DNA of 64,000 nucleotides from CAWEFA01 sp963808135 (GCA_963808135.1 CAWEFA010000119.1:1-64000), one strand, 5' to 3'. Shown: positions 18,259-27,976, counted from the first letter of the stretch. Translations and numbers: made by a program. Notes: generated by a model from the letters alone, not told the origin.

Positions 18259-19278
18259 ATGGAAAGTATTGATTGGAAAAACCTTCCGTTTTCTTATCAC
18301 AAAACGGATTATAATGTTCGTTGCTATTGGAGGGATGGCAAATGGAGCGAATTGGAAATATCTTCTTCAGAATATATAAATATGCATATGGCCGCTACAT
18401 GCCTGCATTATGGACAGGAAGCGTTTGAAGGATTAAAAGCATATCGTGGCAAAGATGGTAAAGTTAGGATTTTCAGGCCGGAAGAAAATGCCAAACGTAT
18501 GATAAATACTGCACGTTACATCCTTATGTCTGAAATTACAGAGGAGATTTTTATGAGCGCAGTTGTTAAAGCTGTAAAGCTTAATGAAAAATATATTCCG
18601 CCCTATGGCACAGGCGCAACACTTTATATCAGGCCTTTTTTATTTGGAACAGGGCCGGAATTAGGCGTAAAGCCTGCAAAAGAATATCTTTTTATTGTAT
18701 TCGTTAATCCTGTAGGGTCTTATTTCAAAGAAGGTTTTACGCCTGTTAATATGATGATATGCCGCGATTATGATAGGGCCGCGCCATTAGGTACCGGCCA
18801 TATAAAAGTAGGAGGCAATTACGCGGCCAGTTTGATTTCTATTCGCCAGGCACAGGAAAGAGGCTATTCAACGGCCATATATTTAGACGCAAAAGAAAAA
18901 AAATATATTGATGAAAGCGGACAAGCAAATTTCTTTGGTATTAAAAATAATACTTATATAACGCCAGACTCAAAATCGATTTTACCTTCAGTAACGAATA
19001 AAAGCCTTACGGAGCTTGCCATTGACATAGGAATGAAAGTCGAACGCAGGCCAATACCGATTAACGAACTGGACACATTTGAAGAAGTTGGCGCTTGTGG
19101 CACAGCAGCAGTAATTACCCCAGTCAAAACCATTGTTGATCCCGATTTGGGAGTAACTTATAATTACTGCAAAGACGGTAAGCCCGGACCAGTTTCACAA
19201 AAACTTTATAGCAAAATTACGGCCATCCAGTTTGGGGAAGAACCTGATAAATTTGGCTGGACAAAAATTATCGAATAG
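18259..19278 (+). CDS. ilvE: Branched-chain amino acid aminotransferase
   Basis: A 339-residue class IV PLP aminotransferase of the longer (group II, eukaryote-like) type. It interconverts Leu, Ile and Val with their 2-oxo acids using glutamate. Diagnostic parts are HYGQEAFEGLKAYR (residues 50-63), RPFLFGTGPELGV (125-137), the PLP-lysine segment HIKVGGNYAAS (Lys183), and EVGACGTAAVITPV near 278. Length and start are normal. It is a single gene between the cyclase terminator and ftsX. Confidence 0.93.
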   Translation: MESIDWKNLPFSYHKTDYNVRCYWRDGKWSELEISSSEYINMHMAATCLHYGQEAFEGLKAYRGKDGKVRIFRPEENAKRMINTARYILMSEITEEIFMSAVVKAVKLNEKYIPPYGTGATLYIRPFLFGTGPELGVKPAKEYLFIVFVNPVGSYFKEGFTPVNMMICRDYDRAAPLGTGHIKVGGNYAASLISIRQAQERGYSTAIYLDAKEKKYIDESGQANFFGIKNNTYITPDSKSILPSVTNKSLTELAIDIGMKVERRPIPINELDTFEEVGACGTAAVITPVKTIVDPDLGVTYNYCKDGKPGPVSQKLYSKITAIQFGEEPDKFGWTKIIE

Positions 19279-19384
19279 TTGGTTTGTCGAATATTGCATA
19301 AAAAGGATAAATTGTTTTTATTTTGATAGAAAATTAGAAGAATTATTTTAAAGTCCTCATAAGAAGGCTTCAGGAGATTTATTT

Positions 19385-20260
19385 ATGTCGGTTAAAGAGA
19401 ATAAAGTTAATAAACGGCGATTACAAAGTTCATACATCACAACAACCATAAGTCTTGCATTAGTTTTGTTTATGCTGGGGCTTGTAGGTTTGTTATTGCT
19501 TAATGCTAAAAAGCTTTCCGATTTTGTTAAAGAAAACATAAACTTCACAGTTGTTCTAAATCCGGATACCCGCGAAGTGGATATTATGAAATTACAAAAA
19601 GATATCGACGCTTTGCCTTATGTAAAATCAACCGAATATATCACGCGCGAAAGGGCTGCAAGGGAATTTAGCCAAACCCTGGGCGAGGATTTTGTAAGTA
19701 TAATCGGGGATAATCCCCTGCAATCAAGCATTGAAGTTAAATTATATGCAATTTATGCAAATCCTGAATTTATCAATAAAATTGAAAATCAATTAAAAAA
19801 CAATCCATTAATCCAGGAAATTGTTTATGAAAAATCACTGATACATTTGGTAAACGAGAATATTAAAAAAATAAGCCTTGTAATATTGGGCTTTAGCGGA
19901 TTGTTATTTTTAATTGCAATTGCCCTGATAAATAATACAGTAAGATTGCTTGTTTTTTCCAATCGGTTTATTATTCGTACAATGCAACTTGTTGGCGCCA
20001 CGAAGGCGTTTATTCGCAAACCGTTTCTACAGAAAAGCCTGATTCATGGTTTTATAGCTGCATTAATTTCAATTTGTCTTGTAACTTCGCTTGTTTATTT
20101 TGCACAAAACGAGTTGCAAGGTATAAACCTGATAGTTGATTACAAGCTTATTTCAATACTTTTCGGCGGATTAATTTTTACAGGTATTTTTATTAACTTA
20201 ATAAGTACTTATTTTGCACTTAATAAATATTTAAATATTGATACGGAACTTTTATACTAA
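19385..20260 (+). CDS. ftsX: Cell division protein FtsX
   Basis: A 291-residue permease-like protein with one N-terminal membrane helix (about residues 27-45), an extracytoplasmic domain of about 120 residues with the FtsX pattern YVKSTEYITRERAAREF, and three C-terminal helices (about 160-180, 218-240 and 258-282). With FtsE it activates peptidoglycan hydrolases at the septum. ftsE is not in the window. It is the first gene of a conserved Bacteroidota run with DUF3098, uppP, truB and queA; the next start is 6 bases downstream. Confidence 0.9.
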   Translation: MSVKENKVNKRRLQSSYITTTISLALVLFMLGLVGLLLLNAKKLSDFVKENINFTVVLNPDTREVDIMKLQKDIDALPYVKSTEYITRERAAREFSQTLGEDFVSIIGDNPLQSSIEVKLYAIYANPEFINKIENQLKNNPLIQEIVYEKSLIHLVNENIKKISLVILGFSGLLFLIAIALINNTVRLLVFSNRFIIRTMQLVGATKAFIRKPFLQKSLIHGFIAALISICLVTSLVYFAQNELQGINLIVDYKLISILFGGLIFTGIFINLISTYFALNKYLNIDTELLY

Positions 20261-20266
20261 ATTGAT

Positions 20267-20536
20267 ATGGCAACAACCAATACAAAAAAGAAAGACACAC
20301 TCCCTAAAGCAGAATTTGCATTAGGGCAAGAGAATTATTATCTCTTAATTATAGGTTTTGTAATAATTATTATCGGCTTTTTATTAATGGCAGGAGGAAA
20401 ATCTGAAAATCCAAATGTTTTTAATACAAATGCAATATTTAGTTTCAGGCGGATTACTTTAGCTCCTATAGTTGTGCTTTTTGGGTTTGTGTTTGAAATA
20501 TATGCAATTATGAAAAAACCTAAAGACGAAGAATAA
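20267..20536 (+). CDS. DUF3098 small membrane protein
   Basis: An 89-residue protein with two membrane helices (about residues 24-42 and 63-80). It shows the DUF3098 features FALGQENYYLL and FNTNAIFSFRRITLAPIVV. It is nearly always found between ftsX and uppP in Bacteroidota, as here (6 bases after ftsX, 17 before uppP). Its function is unknown; the position suggests a role in envelope growth or division. Confidence 0.85.
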   Translation: MATTNTKKKDTLPKAEFALGQENYYLLIIGFVIIIIGFLLMAGGKSENPNVFNTNAIFSFRRITLAPIVVLFGFVFEIYAIMKKPKDEE

Positions 20537-20553
20537 TTTAATAAAAGATACTA

Positions 20554-21348
20554 ATGAATTTTATCCAGTCTATTATACTTGCCATTGTAGAGGGCATTAC
20601 TGAATTTTTGCCTATTTCCAGCACAGCTCATATGAAATTTACCAATCCGTTGATTGGTGTCTCCAATTCTCCCTATGTTGATATGTTTGAAGTTGTAATC
20701 CAACTGGCAGCTATCTTATCAGTAGTAGTTTTATACTGGAAAAAATTCTTTGACTTTAAAAGGATTGACTTTTATGTCAAATTAATTATAGCTGTTATCC
20801 CGGCATTAATAGTTGGGGCTTTGTTAAAAAACTACATCGATGACGTTTTGGGAAACCTTTATTTTATTGCCGCAGTAATGATAGGAGGAGGTATAATATT
20901 GTTATTTATTGACAATTTCTTTAAATCTCCTGATATTGACGAGGAGGAAAATATTACCAATAGAAAATCATTTATTATTGGTTGTTTTCAAACTTTATCA
21001 ATTATTTTTCCAGGGCTGAGCCGCAGTGCAGCTACCATTATCGGAGGTATGAGCCAAAAGCTTACGCGGAGGCTGGCTGCTGAATTTTCGTTTTTACTTG
21101 CTGTGCCTACTATGTTTGCTGCTTCTGTAAAAAGTTTTTATGATGTTTATAAAGATCATCCTGAAGTTTTAAATAAAAGCAACATGAGCACACTGGGCGT
21201 TGGAAGCTTAGTATCTTTTATTGTAGCCTTATTTGCCGTTAAATTTTTTATTGGGTATTTGCAAAAACATGGCTTCAAAGTATTTGGTTATTATCGGATA
21301 ATTATAGGCATCATCATATTAGTCATGATTTTTGCAGGTTTCGTTTAA
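20554..21348 (+). CDS. uppP: Undecaprenyl-diphosphatase
   Basis: A 264-residue multi-helix BacA/UppP membrane phosphatase that recycles undecaprenyl pyrophosphate to the monophosphate carrier for peptidoglycan synthesis. The two catalytic signatures are visible: EGITEFLPISSTAHM (residues 13-27) and PGLSRSAATIIGGM (about 151-164). Length is normal. It lies between DUF3098 and truB (5 bases) in the conserved cluster. High copy number can confer bacitracin tolerance in other bacteria. Confidence 0.94.
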   Translation: MNFIQSIILAIVEGITEFLPISSTAHMKFTNPLIGVSNSPYVDMFEVVIQLAAILSVVVLYWKKFFDFKRIDFYVKLIIAVIPALIVGALLKNYIDDVLGNLYFIAAVMIGGGIILLFIDNFFKSPDIDEEENITNRKSFIIGCFQTLSIIFPGLSRSAATIIGGMSQKLTRRLAAEFSFLLAVPTMFAASVKSFYDVYKDHPEVLNKSNMSTLGVGSLVSFIVALFAVKFFIGYLQKHGFKVFGYYRIIIGIIILVMIFAGFV

Positions 21349-21353
21349 AAAAT

Positions 21354-22049
21354 ATGGATAATAAATATTCTGAAGGAGACATAATACTAATCGACAAACC
21401 GCTTACGTGGACTTCTTTTAATGTTGTAAAAAAAGTAAGCAACTTAATTAAAAAGCGCTATAATTTAAAAAAAGTAAAAGCAGGACATGCCGGAACACTT
21501 GACCCATTGGCTACCGGTCTTTTAGTAATTTGTACCGGTGAAAAAACCAAAAATATTGCCACTTTGCAGGATTCATTTAAAGAATATGTGGCAACAATTG
21601 AATTCGGAAAAACAACTCCTTCTTTCGACTTGGAAACAGAGTATAATGGTGAATATCCCGTTGATCATATTACAACTGAATTGATAAAGGAAAAACTTAA
21701 ACTGTTCGAAGGAGAGATTAACCAGGTACCGCCTTTATATTCGGCAAAATTTATCCAGGGCAAAAGGGCGTATAAATTTGCAAGAAAAGGCATAGATATG
21801 GTAATGGAACCAAAAAAAGTTTTTATTAAAGAACTTGAAATTTTGGAATATAATCATCCTGTTTTGGTGCTTCGGGTATTGTGCAGCAAAGGCACCTATA
21901 TTAGGTCAATAGCCAATGACTTAGGTATAACGCTTAATAGCGGGGCATATTTAAAAGCCCTAAAAAGAACAATTTCAGGAAATTATCAAATAAAAGATGC
22001 ATTAAGTATTGACGAATTCGAGAAAAAATTATTTCCTTTGCAACCCTAA
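21354..22049 (+). CDS. truB: tRNA pseudouridine-55 synthase
   Basis: A 231-residue TruB, the short form without a C-terminal PUA domain that is usual in Bacteroidota. It makes pseudouridine-55 in the T loop of tRNAs. The catalytic motif GHAGTLDPLATG places Asp50. YEATIEFG-like (YVATIEFGKTTPSFD) and SKGTYIRSIANDLG segments match the family. It starts 5 bases after uppP, so the two are translationally close. Confidence 0.94.
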   Translation: MDNKYSEGDIILIDKPLTWTSFNVVKKVSNLIKKRYNLKKVKAGHAGTLDPLATGLLVICTGEKTKNIATLQDSFKEYVATIEFGKTTPSFDLETEYNGEYPVDHITTELIKEKLKLFEGEINQVPPLYSAKFIQGKRAYKFARKGIDMVMEPKKVFIKELEILEYNHPVLVLRVLCSKGTYIRSIANDLGITLNSGAYLKALKRTISGNYQIKDALSIDEFEKKLFPLQP

Positions 22050-22292
22050 ATTTTTATTAATTAAAGAAAAGATTAAAATTACTTTCAGAATAAAAATTGG
22101 CATATTTTATTACGGTTGAACCGTTTTAATCATTTTTATGTAGCTTTTGATTGATAACAAATAGGTTGATGGGGCAAAGGATAGATTTCAACTGTCGATT
22201 TATTTTATCAGTTATACAAAAAAGACATTGCAAAAAATTTGCTTGTTGCTTTAAAGGGTCATTTATTAACCAATTATATAGATATTTCAAAT

Positions 22293-23342
22293 ATGAAACT
22301 ATCTCAATACAAATTTAATTTACCTGCTGAACTGATAGCAAAATATCCTGCCCCGAATCGTGATGAGTCAAGATTAATGGTACTTCGGCGCGATAAGGGT
22401 GAAATAGAACATTATATTTTTAAAGATATAATTAATTTTTTTGACGAGAATGATGTATTCGTGTTCAATAACACAAAGGTATTTCCGGCAAGGCTTTATG
22501 GAAATAAGGAAAAAACCGGGGCAGAAATTGAAGTATTTTTACTCAGGGAATTAAGCCGCGAGCAGCGTTTATGGGATGTGTTGGTCGATCCGGCCCGTAA
22601 AATCAGGATTGGCAACAAACTTTATTTTGGAGAAGACGATGTATTGGTTGCAGAAGTTATTGACAATACAACATCAAGGGGCCGTACCTTACGCTTTCTT
22701 TACGACGGCGACTATGATTCGTTTAAAGAAACCCTTTACAGGCTTGGGGAAACGCCTTTGCCAAAATTTATCAAACGCAGTGTTGAACCTGAAGACCGCG
22801 ATCGGTACCAGACTGTTTTTGCCCAGCACGAAGGCGCTGTTGCAGCTCCTACAGCAGGTTTGCATTTTAGCCGTGAATTATTGAAACGTTTGGAAATAAA
22901 AGGTATTGAGTTTGCATTCATTACCCTGCATGTTGGTTTGGGAAATTTTCGTACTGTGGATGTTGAAGACCTAACGAAACATAAAATGGATTCCGAAAGG
23001 ATTATAATTACCGAAGAAGCTACAAACATAGTAAATTTAGCTAAAGCAAGAAAGAGCAAAGTTTGTGCAATTGGCACAACCACCCTGAGGACGCTTGAAA
23101 GCTCGGTTACCACATCGGGTTTGCTTAAACCTTATGATGGTTGGACAAATAAATTTATTTTTCCGCCCTATGAATTCGACGTGCCTTCTGCAATGGTTAC
23201 TAATTTTCATTTGCCGCTTTCAACATTGCTTATGATGGTTTCGGCTTTTGCCGGTTACGACTTTTTATTTAAAGCATATAAAATTGCAATAAAAGAAAAT
23301 TACCATTTCGGCACTTATGGCGATGCAATGTTAATTTTGTAA
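22293..23342 (+). CDS. queA: S-adenosylmethionine:tRNA ribosyltransferase-isomerase
   Basis: A 349-residue QueA, which transfers and isomerises the ribosyl part of SAM onto preQ1-modified tRNA in queuosine synthesis. The frame is open from 22239, but the ATG at 22293 (MKLSQYKFNLP) matches the family start and normal length. Signatures include VFVFNNTKVFPARLYG, RYQTVFA, EGAVAAPTAGLHFS and TNFHLPLSTLLMMVSAFAG. A 243-base gap separates it from truB. No preQ1 riboswitch was recognised upstream. Confidence 0.94.
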   Translation: MKLSQYKFNLPAELIAKYPAPNRDESRLMVLRRDKGEIEHYIFKDIINFFDENDVFVFNNTKVFPARLYGNKEKTGAEIEVFLLRELSREQRLWDVLVDPARKIRIGNKLYFGEDDVLVAEVIDNTTSRGRTLRFLYDGDYDSFKETLYRLGETPLPKFIKRSVEPEDRDRYQTVFAQHEGAVAAPTAGLHFSRELLKRLEIKGIEFAFITLHVGLGNFRTVDVEDLTKHKMDSERIIITEEATNIVNLAKARKSKVCAIGTTTLRTLESSVTTSGLLKPYDGWTNKFIFPPYEFDVPSAMVTNFHLPLSTLLMMVSAFAGYDFLFKAYKIAIKENYHFGTYGDAMLIL

Positions 23343-23391
23343 GCCATTTTATCAAATCATCTAAAAAATATTTCTGAATAATTTCTGCTCA

Positions 23392-23431
23392 AAATAATTT
23401 TTTCCAGATTTAAATCCGGGGAAAATTATTT
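23392..23431 (+). terminator. Near-perfect 40-nt palindrome between queA and the CoA-hydrolase gene
   Basis: The left arm 23392-23411 pairs with 23412-23431: 17 Watson-Crick pairs, two T-G positions and one A-C mismatch. The two T-G positions are wobble pairs only in plus-strand RNA; on the minus strand they would be A-C mismatches. It begins 50 bases after the queA stop and overlaps the start of a candidate promoter. It may end queA transcripts or bind a regulator. No clean T run follows. Confidence 0.5.
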
Positions 23432-23460
23432 GTCCATTAATTATTATTTTTGATACTTTG
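23429..23460 (+). promoter_or_regulatory. Candidate promoter for the CoA-hydrolase gene
   Basis: TTTG (23429-23432) and TACTTTG (23454-23460) are separated by 21 bases, resembling the Bacteroidota -33/-7 arrangement although the -7 box is one base short of TAnnTTTG. The start codon is 29 bases further on. Confidence 0.35.
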
Positions 23461-23488
23461 CGAAATTTAAAATTTTATAAATCTTAAA

Positions 23489-24816
23489 ATGACTTCACAA
23501 CATATTAATATAATATCTCCGGAAGAAGCTGTAAAAGTGATCAAATCAGGCGATCATGTCCATCTCAGCAGTGTGGCAAGCGCTCCGCAATGCCTTATAA
23601 AAGCTATGTGCGACCGCGGGCGTGCAGGAGAATTAAGGAATGTGAAAATTCAGCACCTTCATACCGAAGGCCCGGCTCCTTATGCTGATGCTGAATTTGA
23701 AGGCATTTTTCAACTCAACTCATTTTTTGTAGGGGCTAATGTCCGTTGTCAGACCCAGGCAGGCTATGCCGATTATATACCGGTATTTTTAGGGGAAACC
23801 CAAAGATTGTACCGCGATAAATACCTGCCTTGTAATGTTGCAATCATCCAGGTTTGCCCTCCCGATGAACATGGTTATATATCTATGGGCACATCAGTTG
23901 ATGCAAGTTTAGCTGCAATTGAGGTAGCTGATACGGTTATAGCGGTTATTAATCCAAATGTGCCCCGTTCATTCGGCGATGCGCTTATTCCAATTGAAAT
24001 GGTCGATATTTTTGTAGAAGACGATACCCCCCTTGAACTGGCTCATTTCTCTTTACCCGATGAAATTGAAACCGCTATCGGGAAAAACTGCGCAAGCCTG
24101 ATTGAAGACGGAGCTACATTGCAAATGGGCATTGGCGCTATTCCCAATGCCGTATTGGCGCAATTAGGCAACCACAAGAACCTTGGAATTCATACCGAAA
24201 TGTTTGCCGACGGCGTTTTACCATTAGTTGAGAATGGCGTTATTAACGGCGCAAATAAGAAAACAGATCACAGTAAAATTGTAGCTTCATTTCTTATGGG
24301 CTCGCAAAAAGTTTATGACTTTATCCATAACAACCCCCAGGTACTTATGATGGATATCGGTTATACAAACGATCCGTTTATAATTTCTCAAAACCCAAAA
24401 GTTACTGCAATAAATTCTGCGATTCAGGTTGATTTGACGGGCCAGGTATGCGCCGATTCGCTCGGCACAAAATTTTATTCAGGCGTTGGCGGCCAAATCG
24501 ACTTTGTTTATGGAGCTTCCCGTTCAAAAGGGGGAAAATCAATTATTGCAATGCCTTCGATAACAAACAAAGGGCATAGCAAAATTTCTCCGACACTTTT
24601 ACCGGGGCAGGCGTTGTTACTACCCGCGCACATATGCACTGGTTTGTTACTGAGTACGGAATTGTGAATCTCTATGGAAAATCAATGCAGGAAAGGGCAA
24701 GAGCAATTATTAATATTGCCCACCCATCGCATCGGGAAGAACTCGACAAAGCAGCATTTGAACGCTTCGGGCCACATTTTCATTATATCAGCCGTAAAAC
24801 TACTTTACAACAATAA
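23489..24816 (+). pseudogene. Acetyl-CoA hydrolase / CoA-transferase (4-hydroxybutyrate CoA-transferase type), one frameshift
   Basis: A family I-like CoA-transferase / acetyl-CoA hydrolase of about 442 residues. The first frame runs to a stop at 24667; the second carries AHMHWFVTEYGIVNLYGKSMQERARAIINIAHPSH to 24816. Adding one G to the GGGG at 24604-24607 restores PGAGVVTTRAHMHW, the invariant family segment. The likely catalytic Glu is E237 in GIHTEMFADGVLPL. DFVYGASRSKGGKSIIA is also conserved. The reaction is acetate or butyrate CoA exchange in fermentation; the exact acyl group cannot be told. The rest is undamaged, so error or very recent mutation is likely. Confidence 0.82.
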
Positions 24817-25033
24817 AAACAAATTTTTTAATTGGCTGAAGTTTATTGCGAAATTGTTTCTAAATTAAATTTTTTCATCTTAACAAACAAAGTTAATTGT
24901 TTGTTATAAACTGTTTGCAATAAGATTCGATATTCAGAAATTTTCGAAGTTATCTTCAACCCGAATAATTATGTTTAATTGATAATATTCAAAACATTTG
25001 GGCATTTAGGGTGAAATTAAAAAAATTATCACA

Positions 25034-26299
25034 ATGTTGTTTTATTCCAAAGGTTCAGAAAAAAATAAAATATCATCTTTCGAATTAAGAGATGCAGTAT
25101 TTTCTTCGCTTTCAAAAATCGGGATTAAGAAAAAAGTGCTTGTTATACCGCCCGATTTTACACGCATTCACAGCAGGGCAGGAGAAATTACGCGTTACAT
25201 TTATGAATATTTTGGAGACAATTTAACAGATATTTTACCTGCGCTGGGAACCCACGCGCCAATGACCAGCGATGAAATATCTACCATGTTTGAAAATATA
25301 CCGCAAAACCTTTTTCGTATCCACAACTGGCGTAACGATTTATTTACCTTAGGCAAAGTGCCGGCTTCATTCATTGCCGAAGTTTCAGAAGGAAAATTAA
25401 ATTACTCATGGCCTGTACAGGTTAATAAATTAATTATCGAAGGCAGGTATGACCTTATCCTTTCAATCGGCCAGGTTGTGCCCCATGAAGTGATTGGTAT
25501 GGCCGGCCACAATAAAAATATATTTATTGGCGCAGGGGGAAGGGAAACAATTAATAAAAGCCATTTTCTCGGGGCGGTTTATGGAATGGAACGTATCATG
25601 GGCCGCATCGATACGCCGGTGAGAAAAGTTCTGGATTATGCTGGCGATCATTTTATAAATAATTTGCCGGTTGTGCATATTCAAACCGTAATAAGCAGGG
25701 ACGAAATTGAGGGCTTACAATTGCGGGGTTTATATATCGGCGATGACCGGGAATGTTTTGAACTTGCCGCCGCTTTGTCATTGAAAGTTAATTTTGAAAT
25801 ACTCGACAAGCCGTTAAAAAAAATTATCTGTTACCTGGATCCTGGTGAATTCAAGTCCACATGGCTTGGCAATAAAAGCATTTATCGTACCCGGATGGCG
25901 ATGGCCGATGACGGGGAATTGATAATTTTGGCCCCCGGGCTTAACAAATTTGGCGAAGACCAAGAAATAGACAAATTAATTCGCAAATACGGATATTTGA
26001 CAACCGAAAAAATTTTAAAAGCAATAAATGAAAATGAAGATTTGCAGGATAATCTCAGTGCGGCAGCCCACCTCATTCATGGCTCGTCGGAAGAGAGGTT
26101 TACAATTACATATTGCCCCGGGCATTTAACTGAAGATGAAATCCGGCGTGTAAATTTTAATTATGCCCCTCTGGGAAAAATGATAAAAAAATATGATCCA
26201 AAAAAAATGAAAGATGGGTTTAACGTCATTGATGGCGAAGAAATTTATTATATTTCAAACCCTGCGCTCGGGTTGTGGGCGTTTAAAGATAAATTCTAA
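25034..26299 (+). CDS. LarA-family (lactate racemase-like) protein
   Basis: A 421-residue protein with LarA (DUF2088) features: VIPPDFTRIHSRAGEIT near residue 37, LGTHAPMTSDEI near 74, VVPHEVIGMAGHNKNIFIGAGG near 148 with its paired histidines, and NKSHFLGA near 180. In LarA these residues hold the nickel-pincer nucleotide and act in racemisation or epimerisation of 2-hydroxy acids. The family contains several substrate specificities, including sugar acids, so I do not name one. No larB, larC or larE maturation genes are nearby. It stands alone before a short inverted-repeat-bounded gene. Confidence 0.75.
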   Translation: MLFYSKGSEKNKISSFELRDAVFSSLSKIGIKKKVLVIPPDFTRIHSRAGEITRYIYEYFGDNLTDILPALGTHAPMTSDEISTMFENIPQNLFRIHNWRNDLFTLGKVPASFIAEVSEGKLNYSWPVQVNKLIIEGRYDLILSIGQVVPHEVIGMAGHNKNIFIGAGGRETINKSHFLGAVYGMERIMGRIDTPVRKVLDYAGDHFINNLPVVHIQTVISRDEIEGLQLRGLYIGDDRECFELAAALSLKVNFEILDKPLKKIICYLDPGEFKSTWLGNKSIYRTRMAMADDGELIILAPGLNKFGEDQEIDKLIRKYGYLTTEKILKAINENEDLQDNLSAAAHLIHGSSEERFTITYCPGHLTEDEIRRVNFNYAPLGKMIKKYDPKKMKDGFNVIDGEEIYYISNPALGLWAFKDKF

Positions 26300-26767
26300 A
26301 TGATGAATGCAAAATGATGAATGATGAATGATACGAAGGAGAATAAGACCAATATAATTGTTACTAAAACTTACTTTTTTGCACTTGAAATTGTTAAATT
26401 ATTCAGGTCGTTACAACAGGAAAAGCAAGAATATGTTCTTTCAAAACAAATTTTAAGAAGCGGCACTTCAATAGGAGCCAACGTTAATGAAGCACAATCG
26501 GCAGAAAGCAAAAGTGATTTCATACATAAAATGGGAATTTCCGCAAAAGAATGCAGAGAAACAATTTACTGGCTTAACATTTTAAAAGACAGTGATTATA
26601 TATATAAAAGTGCTTACGATAAATTTATAAACGAGGCTAACGAAATATTAAAAATTTTGAACAGTATAATTTTATCGGCAAAAAAGAATAAAAACTAATT
26701 ATGAAACATCAATTACAGATTATATGCAGCATTCAGCATTCATTATTCATCATTTTGCATTCATCAT
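26300..26767. repeat. Perfect 23-bp inverted repeat enclosing the four-helix-bundle gene
   Basis: The 23-bp arms at 26300-26322 and 26745-26767 are exact reverse complements made of ATGATGAATGCAAAATGATG-type sequence. Further ATGAATGATG / CATTCATTATTC steps extend the similarity imperfectly inward. The left arm begins one base after the LarA stop codon and overlaps the start codon of the enclosed gene by 2 bases. The right arm ends 22 bases before pdxB. The transcript could fold so that the arms pair around the gene. Confidence 0.8.
26321..26698 (+). CDS. Four-helix-bundle protein (23S rRNA intervening-sequence / S23 family)
   Basis: A 125-residue all-helical protein of the family first seen encoded in 23S rRNA intervening sequences. 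Signature segments are KQILRSGTSIGANVNEAQSAESKSDFIHK and AKECRETIYWLNIL. Family members form pentameric helical bundles; the role is unknown. Two ATGs (26321, 26324) are possible starts. Here the gene is intergenic, not within rRNA, and is bounded by a perfect 23-bp inverted repeat that resembles the terminal stem of rRNA intervening sequences. Confidence 0.85.
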   Translation: MMNDTKENKTNIIVTKTYFFALEIVKLFRSLQQEKQEYVLSKQILRSGTSIGANVNEAQSAESKSDFIHKMGISAKECRETIYWLNILKDSDYIYKSAYDKFINEANEILKILNSIILSAKKNKN

Positions 26768-26788
26768 CTTACATTCATCATCTTTATT

Positions 26789-27925
26789 ATGAAAGTTGTA
26801 ATTGACAATAAAATACCTTTCATTAAAGGCGTCCTGGAACCTTTTGCAGAAGTAACATATTTGCCGGGCGCCGAAATTGATCGTAAAGCGGTCAAAAATG
26901 CCGATGCCATGATCGTACGTACGCGCACATTATGCAACAAAGAGCTTTTAGAAGGCAGTTCGGTAAAGTTCATTGCCACGGCAACAATCGGTTACGACCA
27001 TATCGATACCAAATGGTGCGAAGCAAACGGTATTAAATGGACAAATGCTGAAGGCTGTAATTCCGGCTCAGTGATGCAATATATTGCATCGGTTTTAGCA
27101 TTTTTATCGAAAAAGCATAACTTCAAATTTGAAGATAGGACATTGGGAGTTGTCGGGATAGGAAATGTCGGTAAAAAAATCGTAAAACTTGCAGAAGTTC
27201 TTGGGTTTCGTATTATTCTCAATGACCCGCCCCTGGCACGCAAAATAAGCCCTTGCGGGTTTATTTCACTCGAAGGTTTAATCCATGAATGCGACATAAT
27301 AACCATTCACGTGCCTTTAAGCTATGAAGGCGCCGACAAAACATTCCGCCTTTTTGACGAACCTGTATTGAAAAAACTGAATCCGGGTACTTTGCTTATC
27401 GATTGCTCCCGGGGTGAAGTTACAAATAATGAAGCGTTGAAAAATTTTTTAAAATCAGGCAATTTACAGGGAGCCGTGCTCGATGTTTGGGAAAATGAGC
27501 CCGACATTGATTTGGAACTGATGAATTTGCTCGACATATCTACCCCTCATATTGCCGGCTATTCAGCCGATGGGAAAGCCAATGGCGCGGCAATGTCGGT
27601 AAAAGCCCTCAGCAGGTTTTTCAATCTCGGGTTAAACAACTGGCGTCCTGAAAAAATTCCTCTTCCGCCTAATCAGCTTTTTGAATTGGATGCCGGCGGC
27701 AAAACAGACCAGGAAATATTATGCGAGGCCATAGAAGCAACTTACAAAGTTGAAGATGACAGCGAGAGGCTTAAAAAAGCCCCTTACGAATTTGAAAAGC
27801 AACGGAACGATTATCCTGTCCGACGCGAATTTCAGGCATATACCATTGAATTAAAAAATGGGGCTCCAGAACTAAAGGAAAAATTGCAGACTCTCGGGTT
27901 TAATGTTATATTTATTGAAGATTAA
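26789..27925 (+). CDS. pdxB: Erythronate-4-phosphate dehydrogenase
   Basis: A 378-residue D-2-hydroxyacid dehydrogenase of the PdxB type, which oxidises 4-phosphoerythronate in pyridoxal phosphate synthesis. Visible parts are ATIGYDHIDTKWCEANGIKW near residue 70, EGCNSGSVMQY near 90 (typical of PdxB), the NAD motif GVVGIGNVGKKI (about 119-130), CSRGEVTNN, and the catalytic PHIAGYSADGKANGA near 251. The C-terminal dimerisation extension of PdxB is present. gnd follows 51 bases later on the same strand. Confidence 0.92.
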   Translation: MKVVIDNKIPFIKGVLEPFAEVTYLPGAEIDRKAVKNADAMIVRTRTLCNKELLEGSSVKFIATATIGYDHIDTKWCEANGIKWTNAEGCNSGSVMQYIASVLAFLSKKHNFKFEDRTLGVVGIGNVGKKIVKLAEVLGFRIILNDPPLARKISPCGFISLEGLIHECDIITIHVPLSYEGADKTFRLFDEPVLKKLNPGTLLIDCSRGEVTNNEALKNFLKSGNLQGAVLDVWENEPDIDLELMNLLDISTPHIAGYSADGKANGAAMSVKALSRFFNLGLNNWRPEKIPLPPNQLFELDAGGKTDQEILCEAIEATYKVEDDSERLKKAPYEFEKQRNDYPVRREFQAYTIELKNGAPELKEKLQTLGFNVIFIED

Positions 27926-27976
27926 ATATTTTTGCTGCAATTTTATAAAATTAAGAACAATTTTTTTGAAAAAATC

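Noticed and set aside
22050..22292. Leader of queA considered as a preQ1 riboswitch
   Set aside because: No recognisable preQ1 aptamer pattern; only a short ACGGTT/AACCGT palindrome is present.
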